DNA of 64,000 nt, from NCBI GenBank assembly GCA_017307755.1, contig JAFKGQ010000010.1:310001-374000 (forward strand), read 5' to 3'. Source of the stretch: Chitinophagaceae bacterium. GTDB lineage: Bacteria; Bacteroidota; Bacteroidia; Chitinophagales; Chitinophagaceae. A program made the position numbers and the translations under genes. The notes under the pieces were generated by a model that ran no database searches, had not been told where the DNA came from, and worked only from the letters and a program-made list of their open reading frames with translations. This document shows positions 8,314 through 16,743 of this stretch, in pieces. The number at the start of each line of letters is the position of its first letter. Position 1 is the stretch's first letter.

Positions 8314-9522
8314 TCAGGAAGTTTGTTCGCCAGGAGGACGACTGTCGCTATATACCAGAAATACAGTGAGCAGTCCGAAGATAAAAAAGCTTAGCACAAG
8401 AGGAAGGACGCTATTGTGCATTAACTGACTGATCACCGAGCCCAGGAATGCTCCGATAAAAAAGAAGGAAGTCCCATAAATGGATGATGCCATACCCGCC
8501 ATGTTCCCCATCGGCTCCAGCGCCAAAGCGCTGCTATTTGGCTCCACAGCCAGATTGATCGCCAGCAGCAGGGCAACGCAGGTAAAGAACAAAAGCATAT
8601 CCGGCGGATCTCCCAAAGCGAATGTAAACAACAGGAGAAGGGCCCCTATCACAGTATAGATGCTGAGGAGCCATCTTATGACCCGGCGTGCTCCATACCT
8701 GGAAGAAAGACGGGAATTCAGCAGGGTGCAGCACGACATCAGCAGACCAATACCGGCAAAGATCCAGGTAAATAATTTAGGCCTGCCGTAAATCTCTCCG
8801 ATGATGTGTTCGGAGCTGGCGACGTACGAGCTCAACGCCGTAAAAAGAATAGTGGTGATCCCGGTATATCGGAGAAAGGTCCGGTGGCCTATAACCTTCC
8901 GGATGGACTGACCGATGCTTATCCAGTCGAGGGAAACACGCTGTTCGCGAGGAAGGGACTCCTCCAGTCTGAGCGACCAGAGAAATACGATAACCGCGAA
9001 CAAGGGAGGGGTGAGGAATACCATCTTCCAGGATGAGACGGACAGAATAGCCACTCCTAAAAAGGGTGCAACGATGGGCGTGAACAAGAAGATCGTAAAG
9101 ATCAGGGACATGATCCGGGCCATTTGGTTTCCAACAAAGCGATCGCGAACACCCGCGATGGTGGTCATAAAGACTGCCGACGCTCCCATACCCGCTACAA
9201 AGCGCGCTGCAAGCATGATCTCCAGACTGGGGGCAAAAGCTGCGGCTAATCCACCAACAATGTAGAGAGGGAAACCGACCCGTAGGATCGACAGCCGCCC
9301 AAAACGATCAGAAAGTACACCAAAAATGATCTGGGCGACCTGCCCCATAAAAAAGAACGAAATGATCTTTGCGGTGTCGGTAGAATCAGGCTTGAGTCCA
9401 AAATGCTCCCTAAGCTGACTAAATGCTGGAAGCATGATATCTATGCCCAAAGCCGTCAGGGTCATCGTACAGGCCGACAGAACGATAAATTCAGCCGGCC
9501 TCATCTTCATTTCCAATTGCAT
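8314..9522 (-). CDS. MFS transporter, Bcr/CflA drug-efflux type
   Basis: About 402 aa with twelve hydrophobic segments. The N-terminus ALGIDIMLPAF is the D-x-x-LPA signature of Bcr/CflA exporters, and SDRFGRLSILRVGF is the MFS loop 2-3 motif (D-R-x-G-R). Likely a proton-driven exporter of small hydrophobic compounds. The start is the ATG at 9522 (or 9510/9504); upstream codons read like noncoding sequence. A -7 box TATCTTTG on this strand lies at 9574-9581. Divergent from the GlxA-type regulator at 9675, the likely controller. Confidence 0.9.
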   Translation of the reverse strand: MQLEMKMRPAEFIVLSACTMTLTALGIDIMLPAFSQLREHFGLKPDSTDTAKIISFFFMGQVAQIIFGVLSDRFGRLSILRVGFPLYIVGGLAAAFAPSLEIMLAARFVAGMGASAVFMTTIAGVRDRFVGNQMARIMSLIFTIFLFTPIVAPFLGVAILSVSSWKMVFLTPPLFAVIVFLWSLRLEESLPREQRVSLDWISIGQSIRKVIGHRTFLRYTGITTILFTALSSYVASSEHIIGEIYGRPKLFTWIFAGIGLLMSCCTLLNSRLSSRYGARRVIRWLLSIYTVIGALLLLFTFALGDPPDMLLFFTCVALLLAINLAVEPNSSALALEPMGNMAGMASSIYGTSFFFIGAFLGSVISQLMHNSVLPLVLSFFIFGLLTVFLVYSDSRPPGEQTS

Positions 9523-9565
9523 ATATAAATTTTTGTATGTGTTGTTGGCTTGGACCTGCCTATCT

Positions 9566-9668
9566 CTTTGTCGCAAAGATATTGTCTTAATTCTTCTGTG
9601 ACCGGGTCCTAAATAGACATACTGGCGGGTAGATTTGGCCAGGATCATCCCTTATTTTTGTACAAAAA
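9566..9668. promoter_or_regulatory. Divergent promoter region between MFS gene and GlxA copy 2
   Basis: It contains an inverted repeat CTTTG-TCG-CAAAG (9566-9578) overlapping the MFS -7 box; the motif GGGTCCTAA (9604-9612) with TAGACATACTGGCGGGTAG (9614-9632), also found before GlxA copy 3; a -7 box TATTTTTG (9653-9660) reading toward GlxA; and a perfect 14-bp palindrome TTTTTGTACAAAAA (9655-9668) seven bases before the GlxA start. Candidate operators for autoregulation and MFS control. Functional meaning is inferred. Confidence 0.5.
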
Positions 9669-9674
9669 TTTGTC

Positions 9675-10655
9675 ATGAAGGATTTGATCATTGTCGTCCC
9701 CGATGGCGATATAGATATCAGCAGCATAACGGGGTCATTCCAGATCCTGCACTGGGCCAATGACTATTGGCAAAAGATGGGACACAGACCCGTGATCCGG
9801 CTCCGCCTGGCAGGCGTTGAGACAGAATTGAAACTGAACTTTGGCTTTTTTTCGATCCATCCTTTATCTATCAATGAGATTGACAAAGCCGATCTATTGA
9901 TAATTCCTTCTCTTTCCAGTGACTATGATGCTGTTATCAGAAAAAATAAAGAGCTGACCACCTGGATCAGGGAGCAATACAAAGGCGGTGCTGAGATCGC
10001 GAGCGTTTGCACAGGTACCTTCTTACTGGCAGCCACGGGGTTGCTGGATGGGAAAAGTTGCTCCACTCATTGGGATGCCGCGGGCATTTTACAGCAGCAG
10101 TTCCCAAAGATCCAGGTTCACACCGAAATACTGACGACGGCTGGAAGAGGGATATATACAAATGGCGGCGGGTTCTCCTTTTTAAACATGGCGCTTTTCC
10201 TCGTTGAAAAATTTTTTGACAGACAGACCGCTATTTTGTGTTCAAAAATGTTTCAAATCGATATAGACAGAACATCTCAATCGCCGTTTGCCATTTTTCA
10301 GGTGCAAAAGAATCATGGGGATGAGATGGTCAGCCAGGCGCAGACTTTTATAGAAGAAAATCTAAGCGAAAAGATCTCTTTCGAAGAGCTGGCTTCAAAA
10401 CTTGCAACCAGCCGCCGGAATTTTGATAGACGTTTTACAAAAGCAACGGGTAACACACCGGTGGAATATTTACAACGTGTAAAAGTGGAAGTGGCAAAAA
10501 GCGCTTTGGAAAAAGGGAGGAAAACGATCTTTGAAGTAATGAGTGAAGTGGGCTATTCGGATGATAAAGCATTTAGAGAAGTCTTTAAAAAAATAACAGG
10601 CGTATCCCCCTTCGATTATAGAGCAAAGTATAATAAAGAGGAAGTGAGCGGGTAG
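9675..10655 (+). CDS. GlxA family transcriptional regulator (copy 2)
   Basis: 326 aa with the same architecture as copies 1 and 3: DJ-1/PfpI domain (starting MKDLIIVVPDG, Cys in EIASVCTGTF, then LLDGKSCSTHWDAA) and AraC HTH domain (ISFEELASKLATSRRNFDRR, then TIFEVMSEVGYSDDKAFREV). Divergent from the MFS exporter, a common arrangement for a local regulator. The effector is unknown. The gene at 10696 follows after 40 bp and may be cotranscribed. Confidence 0.93.
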   Translation: MKDLIIVVPDGDIDISSITGSFQILHWANDYWQKMGHRPVIRLRLAGVETELKLNFGFFSIHPLSINEIDKADLLIIPSLSSDYDAVIRKNKELTTWIREQYKGGAEIASVCTGTFLLAATGLLDGKSCSTHWDAAGILQQQFPKIQVHTEILTTAGRGIYTNGGGFSFLNMALFLVEKFFDRQTAILCSKMFQIDIDRTSQSPFAIFQVQKNHGDEMVSQAQTFIEENLSEKISFEELASKLATSRRNFDRRFTKATGNTPVEYLQRVKVEVAKSALEKGRKTIFEVMSEVGYSDDKAFREVFKKITGVSPFDYRAKYNKEEVSG

Positions 10656-10695
10656 TATATTTTTCTTATATTCGGCCCTACATCAAGCTTCATTT

Positions 10696-11034
10696 ATGCA
10701 AAAAGATTTGCTTATCATTGGCTGCAATGGTTATGTTTCAGCCATCCTTACCAACAATGGCGAAGAATGCTGGCGAACAAAATTACGACAGGGGGTTTTG
10801 GGCGGCTCCCGCGGTTCCGACGTTAGCGTATTGATCGATGGTGAACAGGTCTTTGCAGGCTGTAACGGGCGGATCTATGCGCTCAGGACGTCTAATGGAG
10901 AGATCCTTTGGGAAAATGATCTAAAAGGAATGGGGTTTAACGAGGTAGCGCTGGCTAGACAAGGAACGAGCACACAGTTTATTACGAGAGTGGAACAAAC
11001 CACCACGACAAGCAGTGGTAATAGTAATCCCTGA
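10696..11034 (+). CDS. Two-blade PQQ/beta-propeller-like mini protein
   Basis: 112 aa, no signal peptide. Two repeats are visible: IIGCNGYVSAILTNNGEECW and FAGCNGRIYALRTSNGEILW, each ending in a Trp-containing strand typical of PQQ-type propeller blades. Whole propellers need 6-8 blades, so this is a fragment-sized member that would have to oligomerise, or it is the remnant of a longer gene. The tail (TTTTSSGNSNP) is low complexity. Confidence 0.6.
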   Translation: MQKDLLIIGCNGYVSAILTNNGEECWRTKLRQGVLGGSRGSDVSVLIDGEQVFAGCNGRIYALRTSNGEILWENDLKGMGFNEVALARQGTSTQFITRVEQTTTTSSGNSNP

Positions 11035-11044
11035 ATTAATATAT

Positions 11045-11413
11045 CTACAAAGGGACTTTACTCGATCGCCCCCATACAATAAAAGCAGCAATCAGTGCAA
11101 AAACTATATTCACCCCAATTTGTGAAGCTTCGCCTCTCCCAATATGAAAAATGCTTGCTGCTATCATCAATACAATCGTTCCGATAGCTGCATAAACCGT
11201 GAGTTTCGGATGAAAATGCAGTAATCCGGGTAGTATCAGTCCGATACCTGCCAGCAAATCCAATACGCCTGTGATCTTTACTAATGCTACATTATTTGCC
11301 GTCCAGGGCCACAGAGCTGACAGTTTCTCTACCGGCTGAAAAAATTTCATACCTGCTGCCCAAATCATGCTGAGAGCTAATAATGTCTGTGCTACCCAAA
11401 TTCCAATGTTCAT
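11045..11413 (-). CDS. DoxX family membrane protein
   Basis: About 122 aa with four hydrophobic helices. MIWAAGMKFFQP and the later VLDLLAGIGLILPGLL are characteristic of the DoxX/DoxD-like family. The upstream in-frame codon at 11434 is GTG; the ATG at 11413 is preferred. Divergent from an HxlR regulator, a frequent pairing in which the regulator controls the DoxX or oxidoreductase gene. Confidence 0.85.
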   Translation of the reverse strand: MNIGIWVAQTLLALSMIWAAGMKFFQPVEKLSALWPWTANNVALVKITGVLDLLAGIGLILPGLLHFHPKLTVYAAIGTIVLMIAASIFHIGRGEASQIGVNIVFALIAAFIVWGRSSKVPL

Positions 11414-11554
11414 TTTTTTGAGATTTTTATCCACGAATTATTCTGATATTTAATTATCGAAATAAAATTAAATGAAATTGCTTTCCAGAGGATAGCGCTT
11501 CCAGTTTGGATAGTGCTATCTCATGAGATAGTGGTTTAATTAAAAGCTGAAAAG

Positions 11555-11893
11555 ATGTTGTCAAAAGGAGGTTGCCCCAGAACAATGCTTTCCATCAGGG
11601 ATGCACTTGAAGCGTTGGAAGGAAGATGGAAGTTGCTTATACTTTTTTCATTATCAGAAGGACCCAAACGTTTTAAGCAAATAGCGAGAGAAGTTGGTAG
11701 CATTACAGATAAAACTTTGTCCAAGGAGTTAAAAAGCCTGGAGGCAAACAAGCTGATTAAAAGAGACGTTTACGATACTTTCCCCGCAACTGTGGAATAT
11801 TCCATTACGCCTCACGGGTTATCGCTTGAAAAAGTACTGGACGAGCTGCATTATTGGGGATTGGCTCATCGGAAGAAGGTAATTGGCAAATGA
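11555..11893 (+). CDS. HxlR family winged-helix regulator
   Basis: 112 aa. The core ALEALEGRWKLLILFSLSEG, RFKQIAREVGSITDKTLSKE and LIKRDVYDTFPATVEYSITP is the complete HxlR/DUF24 winged helix. A Cys near the N-terminus (KGGCPRT) sits where several HxlR proteins sense oxidants or aldehydes; sensing here is inferred. Divergent from the DoxX gene (141-bp gap), its probable target. Confidence 0.92.
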   Translation: MLSKGGCPRTMLSIRDALEALEGRWKLLILFSLSEGPKRFKQIAREVGSITDKTLSKELKSLEANKLIKRDVYDTFPATVEYSITPHGLSLEKVLDELHYWGLAHRKKVIGK

Positions 11894-11906
11894 CTATGCT
11901 CTTCCT

Positions 11907-12275
11907 TTATCGATCATTTATTCCCTTTCCTCTGAGGATCTGCTGCATACATTTTTCAACCCTTGACGTCCGGGTCCCGGACTGTTTGGGTGCTGAGAAA
12001 TAAAGTATGTATGCTCTTTGCCGTCCCGGTGTCAATGCTTCAAAAGCAGTCTTCAAAGCAGGGTTTTTATTCAATTTATTTTGAAATTCTTCAGGAACCG
12101 GCGCCGGGTTCTTTCTAAAATCCACTTTCAAACCGGATCTTTCCACTTCGATGGCTTCATAAATATAGGCTTTCAGGATAGATCTCATACCATTAGGGTC
12201 TTTTAACAATACACCTTTGAAAAACCCTATTGCACAGTATTCCTTTAACCCGCTTATTATAACTATGTTACTTAC
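11907..12275 (-). pseudogene. YdeI/OmpD-associated family protein, N-terminally truncated
   Basis: The C-terminal half is well preserved (KVDFRKNPAPVPEEFQ, ALTPGRQRAYILYFSAPKQS, TRTSRVEKCMQQI), typical of the bacteriocin-protection/YdeI family of ~190 aa. The frame continues upstream beyond the only possible start (TTG at 12209) with recognisable family sequence GLKEYCAIGFFKGVLLKDP, but meets a TGA at 12276-12278 with no ATG. The first ~60 residues are missing, so the gene looks broken. Convergent with the HxlR gene. A 100-aa product from the TTG cannot be excluded. Confidence 0.65.
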
Positions 12276-12346
12276 TCATTGATCAAAGTGAACTTATGTC
12301 TGCTGACAAATATACATGTAGCTATTTGACTACACAAATCTTCTAT

Positions 12347-12371
12347 ATAAAACCCGCTTTTGACGCGGGTT
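12347..12371 (-). terminator. Intrinsic terminator after the SnoaL-like gene
   Basis: Perfect 7-bp stem AACCCGC/GCGGGTT (12351-12357 with 12365-12371), followed on the minus strand by TTTATATA. It resembles the hairpin of the tRNA-Arg-linked repeats at 25-31 kb but lacks their tRNA-like part. Confidence 0.65.
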
Positions 12372-12393
12372 CTGTTTTGGTGACAAAAAATTC

Positions 12394-12774
12394 TCAGTAA
12401 AAGAATTGTTCTAATATGATCTGACCGTCTTTTACTTCATACAGCATGATCTCGTCCATTTGTACCCGCCCATGTTGTTGTACAGTAATATCTACCATCC
12501 TCCTTACCGCAAAATGATTACCTGCAACAAGAGGTTCAGAGGTAGAAGCGCCATGAAACGCCTCTATCTTGCTTACAAAGTCTTCTCCCTTTTTGCGTAC
12601 GGCAGCCCTGCCTTCTGCGTATCCGAAATAGGGGGAATCGGACGGGTCGACGCTCCTGACGTTTTCGGCAAATAACTCGTCCTGTATCTCAAACCATTTT
12701 TCCTGTTGGGCGAGTTTATGAAAACGGGCTGCAATTTCCTGGATCGTCAGCGTCTTTTTTTGTTGTGTCGGCAT
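12394..12774 (-). CDS. SnoaL-like / NTF2-family protein
   Basis: 126 aa. Pattern: N-terminal helix pair (IQEIAARFHKLAQQEKWFEI), a cavity strand SEPLVAGNHFAVRRMVDIT, and the closing IMLYEVKDGQIILEQFFY. It is a single cone-shaped alpha+beta barrel domain; function unknown, usually a small-molecule isomerase/cyclase-like or binding fold. A decayed relative lies at 28660-28860. Downstream of the SRPBCC gene (32-bp gap), so probably one transcript. Confidence 0.85.
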   Translation of the reverse strand: MPTQQKKTLTIQEIAARFHKLAQQEKWFEIQDELFAENVRSVDPSDSPYFGYAEGRAAVRKKGEDFVSKIEAFHGASTSEPLVAGNHFAVRRMVDITVQQHGRVQMDEIMLYEVKDGQIILEQFFY

Positions 12775-12806
12775 TGTCTTATTATTTAATAACTAACGGA
12801 GTATCA

Positions 12807-13217
12807 TTAATATGGCTCTCCTATTCCTGTTTCGCAAAGAGACTTCAAGCTTTTCATAAATATAGCCCAGTCGTAAGTGCAACCGGCAAAAGTGTCCGTT
12901 ACGGCCCGCCATCCTCCATGGGTAAAACGCAAAAGCGTATTTCCTGTTCTTTCTTCCAGCTCAAACGAAATGTCGGTACCAATCCATTCTTCGATCGAAT
13001 TGATACATTTCCACTCTACTTTTTTATTAGGGTCAAGTCTGGTCACTCTCATTTCATTCCGGAATTTTCCAAAAATAAATACGTTCACAAACCCTACTTC
13101 CGGCTTGGCTGTGGTCTGCTTAGACCACCAGCTTGCAAGCCCCTCTTGTGTGGCAAGAGCAGTAAATATCTCTTTCGGAGCAGCTTTTATAACCAAGTTA
13201 ATTCTGATATCTGCCAT
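12807..13217 (-). CDS. SRPBCC / AHSA1-like domain protein
   Basis: 136 aa. APKEIFTALATQEGLASWWS near the N-terminus and HGGWRAVTDTFAGCTYDWAIFMKSLKSLC at the C-terminus (long closing helix) are typical of Aha1-type START-like domains with a hydrophobic ligand cavity. First gene of a likely two-gene unit with the SnoaL-like protein; divergent from GlxA copy 3, which may regulate it. Confidence 0.85.
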   Translation of the reverse strand: MADIRINLVIKAAPKEIFTALATQEGLASWWSKQTTAKPEVGFVNVFIFGKFRNEMRVTRLDPNKKVEWKCINSIEEWIGTDISFELEERTGNTLLRFTHGGWRAVTDTFAGCTYDWAIFMKSLKSLCETGIGEPY

Positions 13218-13281
13218 ACTTTCGTTTTTAATTGCTATTTCTGAATAAAACTATCGAGCAGTAAAATTAGTACCTTTAAAT

Positions 13282-13327
13282 GGGTCCTAAGAGGGTGTGA
13301 ATTAGACATTATAGCAGGTGGATCCGG
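13282..13327 (+). promoter_or_regulatory. Motif shared with the region upstream of GlxA copy 2
   Basis: GGGTCCTAA (13282-13290) and TAGACATTATAGCAGGTGGA (13303-13322) match the elements before GlxA copy 2 (9604-9632), except that 12 rather than 1 base separates the two parts. It lies 53-98 bases before the GlxA copy 3 start, so it is a candidate operator. Confidence 0.4.
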
Positions 13328-13379
13328 ACATCATAAACCTATACCTTTATAACTTTCTATCCTTTTAAAAAGAAGCCAA

Positions 13380-14369
13380 ATGAAGCACCTTACAATTGTA
13401 GTCCCTGACGGACAGAATAATCTAACCACTATTGCCTGCATATCCGGCGCCTATGAAATATTTGCAGCTGCCAATGACTATTGGGTAAAGACTGGTAAAA
13501 AGAAATTATTTAAAATTGAGCTGGCGGGTGTTTCAAAAAAAGTAAACTTCTATGAGGGTCTGCTGACAGTGAGTCCCGGGATCAACGTTACATCTATAAC
13601 AAAAACCAATCTTATTATTATCCCGGCATTCAATTACTTTTATAAAAAAGCAGTAAAGGAAAACAAGATACTGATTGACTGGGTTGGAAAACAATATAGG
13701 AAAGGCGCAGAGGTAGCAAGTACCTGTACAGGAGCATTTATGCTTGCAGCTGCAGGCTTACTGGATGGAAAGATCTGCTCTACACATTGGGCTGCCGAGG
13801 ATAATTTCAGGGCTATGTTCCCAAAAGTGAAACTACAGACGGAAAAATTGATCACTGATGAAAAGGGGGTCTATACCAACGGTGGCGGTTACTCTTTCCT
13901 GAACCTTATCATCTATCTTGTAGAAAAGTATTATGATAGAGAGACAGCCATTTATTGCGCCAAAGTATTCCAGATAGAGATAGACAGGGAAAGTCAGTCG
14001 GCCTTTACCATATTCACTGGCCAGAAGTTACACGGAGATGCAATGGTAGTGGAAGCACAAGCCTATATTGAGAGCAAATTGCATGAAAAGATTTCTGTTG
14101 AAGATCTGTCTTCCATCTTCTCGGTGGGAAGACGCAACTTTGACAGAAGATTTATTAAAGCCACCGGAAATACGCCGTTTGAATATGTGCAAAGGGTAAA
14201 AATAGAATCGGCAAAAAAGGCATTTGAGATCAGCCGCAAAACGGTCAATGAGGTAATGTATGAGGTGGGTTATTCGGACGTCAAAGCGTTCCGGGAGGTT
14301 TTTAGAAAGATTACGGGAGTGTCGCCGTTGGAGTACAGAAGTAAGTATAATAAGAAGGCGTGGGTGTAA
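13380..14369 (+). CDS. GlxA family transcriptional regulator (copy 3)
   Basis: 329 aa. DJ-1/PfpI domain from MKHLTIVVPDG with the elbow Cys in EVASTCTGAF and LLDGKICSTHWAAE; AraC-type HTH domain from ISVEDLSSIFSVGRRNFDRR to VNEVMYEVGYSDVKAFREVF. By eye it is closer to copy 2 than to copy 1. Divergent from the SRPBCC-SnoaL genes. Confidence 0.93.
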   Translation: MKHLTIVVPDGQNNLTTIACISGAYEIFAAANDYWVKTGKKKLFKIELAGVSKKVNFYEGLLTVSPGINVTSITKTNLIIIPAFNYFYKKAVKENKILIDWVGKQYRKGAEVASTCTGAFMLAAAGLLDGKICSTHWAAEDNFRAMFPKVKLQTEKLITDEKGVYTNGGGYSFLNLIIYLVEKYYDRETAIYCAKVFQIEIDRESQSAFTIFTGQKLHGDAMVVEAQAYIESKLHEKISVEDLSSIFSVGRRNFDRRFIKATGNTPFEYVQRVKIESAKKAFEISRKTVNEVMYEVGYSDVKAFREVFRKITGVSPLEYRSKYNKKAWV

Positions 14370-14422
14370 GTACAGGCTTAAGGAAATATGTCTCGAGATG
14401 TTGGGATGTAATAGATCGAAGT

Positions 14423-15919
14423 TCATATCTTAATGATACTGAAAGTCATATAATTTTTCGCATTTGCGAAAGTGTATTCATTCGAAGCCGGATCGTAAAC
14501 ATAGGCCTTCCCCCATTCTTCGTATCGCTCGGCCGTGATCTCCACAGCGTCTAATATATATTCTATTTCAGCGTCCGTCATCGTAGGATGAATGGATAAT
14601 CTCACCCAACCTGGCTTACGCCATAATTCTCCAGCCCTAAGTGAATTCAATATCTCGTAAGATCGGGTCTTATCGATGCATAGCAGCAAATGCCCATAAG
14701 TGCCGGCACAGCTACAGCCTCCCCTTGCCTGGATCCCGAACCTGTCGTTGAGGATCTTTACGATCAAATTATAATGTGCATTCCTGATCATAAAAGAGAT
14801 AACGCCCAGTCGCTTCCTGTTCGCTCCCAGTATTTCCAGGCCGGTGACCTTCTCCAAACGGTCAAAGAGGCGTCGAAGCATCTCCTGTTCCCTCTCCAGC
14901 ATCCTTTCCACGCCCATTTCCTCTTTCAGCCGGATGCACATCGCCGCTTTTATCCCTTGCAGGATCGGTGGTGTTCCGCCATCTTCGCGTAGCTCGATAT
15001 CAGTGATATATTCATGTACCTTCCAGGGATTACTGTACAATATTGTACCTCCGCCGGGGTGATCGGGAATGCGATTCTTATATAGCTTGCTGTTAAAGAT
15101 CAATACACCCGGGGTGCCCGGACCACCCAGGAACTTATGGAAAGAAAAATAGATAGCATCTAAATCCCCCAAACCCGACCCGGGATGCATGTTTATATGA
15201 ACGTACGGGCCAGAACAGGCAAAGTCAACAAAACAGAGGCCTCCGTTCTCATGCATGATCAGGGCAATCTCGTGAATGGGTGTTTCAAGACCGGTGACAT
15301 TAGAGCAAGCTGTAATCGCCGCAATCTTATTTTTCCGGTGGCTAAATCGTTCCAATAGTTCCCTGAGATGTTCCAAATCGACATTTCCATCCTCACCCGG
15401 CCGGATCACTTCGACAGTGGCGATCGTCTCCAGCCAGCTGATATGATTACTGTGGTGTTCCATGTGGGTGATCAATACCAGCGGTCTTTCCGATTCTACA
15501 GGCTGAAAATATTTGCCATAGGTCATGATCTGCTCAGGGATCCTTAATCCCATGATCCGCTGCAGCTTACTCACGGCAGCGGTCATTCCGCTTCCACAGA
15601 AGATCAGTACATCGTGTTCCCTGGCATTGACATGTTCCTTGATAATGACTTTGGCCTGTTCGTAGGCGCTGGACATCATTTGCCCTGTAATAGTCGTCCC
15701 CGTGTGCGTATTAGCGAAAAAAGGCAGGATTTCTTCCTGTAGTCTTGCTTCAATGGGTCCATACGCCCTGCCGCTTGCCGTCCAGTCCGTATATAGTATC
15801 CTTTTAGTCCCGTAAGGGGATTCAAAAAGTTGTTCACAGCCGATGATATTTTGGCGAAAAGAAGAAAAATAATCTTCGAGCGAGCTTATGGGATGCATAC
15901 ATTTCATTGGGCGGCTCAT
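14423..15919 (-). CDS. Class V PLP-dependent aminotransferase / cysteine desulfurase-like enzyme
   Basis: 498 aa. The PLP-binding Lys is in DAIYFSFHKFLGGPGTPG; VTHMEHHSN carries the His that stacks on PLP, and the C-terminal RGGCSCAGTYGHLL holds Cys residues where cysteine desulfurases carry their persulfide Cys. It is longer than IscS/SufS (~400 aa), so it belongs to the large class V group of less certain function. The upstream DUF4395 gene ends two bases before its start, so the two form an operon; sulfur transfer is a reasonable but unproven role. Confidence 0.85.
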   Translation of the reverse strand: MSRPMKCMHPISSLEDYFSSFRQNIIGCEQLFESPYGTKRILYTDWTASGRAYGPIEARLQEEILPFFANTHTGTTITGQMMSSAYEQAKVIIKEHVNAREHDVLIFCGSGMTAAVSKLQRIMGLRIPEQIMTYGKYFQPVESERPLVLITHMEHHSNHISWLETIATVEVIRPGEDGNVDLEHLRELLERFSHRKNKIAAITACSNVTGLETPIHEIALIMHENGGLCFVDFACSGPYVHINMHPGSGLGDLDAIYFSFHKFLGGPGTPGVLIFNSKLYKNRIPDHPGGGTILYSNPWKVHEYITDIELREDGGTPPILQGIKAAMCIRLKEEMGVERMLEREQEMLRRLFDRLEKVTGLEILGANRKRLGVISFMIRNAHYNLIVKILNDRFGIQARGGCSCAGTYGHLLLCIDKTRSYEILNSLRAGELWRKPGWVRLSIHPTMTDAEIEYILDAVEITAERYEEWGKAYVYDPASNEYTFANAKNYMTFSIIKI

Positions 15920-15921
15920 CG

Positions 15922-16584
15922 CTATTTGGTTTTTTCAGAAACATACATGCCAAAAAGGTCGTAGGGCTTTTTGCTGAAATATCCATGAAAATAAGAGCCA
16001 AGCATAGCTGTAAACATGACAAATGCCAAAACAACTAAAACTTGATATGCCGAGGTCTTTTGAATTTCCTGTCTCGACCGCACCTCGCAAATTTCACCCG
16101 GACAGTATTGGGTCTTCCCTTTAAAAAACAGCGGATAAAATTTACACCCCAGGCAAATACCAAAGGCGGACTCGAAAAAGAGAAATACAAGGCAGATGAG
16201 ACAGATAATACCTGTGATGGGGCTATATGAGTTGACCACCACCATAAAAATGAACATGGTGGTTGATAAGATAAGGCCGATGATCCATGCAAACTTTTTC
16301 TGACGGGCGCCCACATATTCGGGCGTTTGCCTGCCAACTATGAGCCGGCCGATGATCAGCGTGGAAGAAAACCTGGGTGATATAAAAACCCGGATGGCAA
16401 AATCAACCATAAACAGGGTTATCACATATTTGATCGGTATAAAGTTATTTTCGAACACGATGAACATCAGTGAGAGGAAGGTCGCCAGAAAGAGGATTCC
16501 AGCTGCCGCCCTGACCTCTCTTTCATTTAAGACCCGGATGTCATATCCGGCCACATCTTCGCCGAACTGTATTGTTTTGCTCAT
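15922..16584 (-). CDS. DUF4395 membrane protein
   Basis: 220 aa. The N-terminal soluble stretch ends in ...LNEREVRAAAGILFLATFL, followed by hydrophobic segments and the conserved FGICLGCKFYPLFF motif of DUF4395, whose Cys pair (CLGC) lies at a membrane edge. Another Cys pair follows (YCPGEICEV). DUF4395 proteins often occur near sulfurtransferases and thioredoxins. Here the next gene is a cysteine desulfurase-like enzyme, which supports a role in thiol or sulfane-sulfur handling at the membrane (inference). Confidence 0.82.
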   Translation of the reverse strand: MSKTIQFGEDVAGYDIRVLNEREVRAAAGILFLATFLSLMFIVFENNFIPIKYVITLFMVDFAIRVFISPRFSSTLIIGRLIVGRQTPEYVGARQKKFAWIIGLILSTTMFIFMVVVNSYSPITGIICLICLVFLFFESAFGICLGCKFYPLFFKGKTQYCPGEICEVRSRQEIQKTSAYQVLVVLAFVMFTAMLGSYFHGYFSKKPYDLFGMYVSEKTK

Positions 16585-16743
16585 GGCATTATTTTTCTAC
16601 AATGCTAGCTAAATAATTCAAAAACTGAAAGTTACATCAATAGACAGGGTATTAAGGTATACCAAATGCGATTCCGGGTCAACCACCGGGCTTCATTCAA
16701 AAGGATGAAAACATTTCCCGATATTTAGTGCACGAAATAACCC

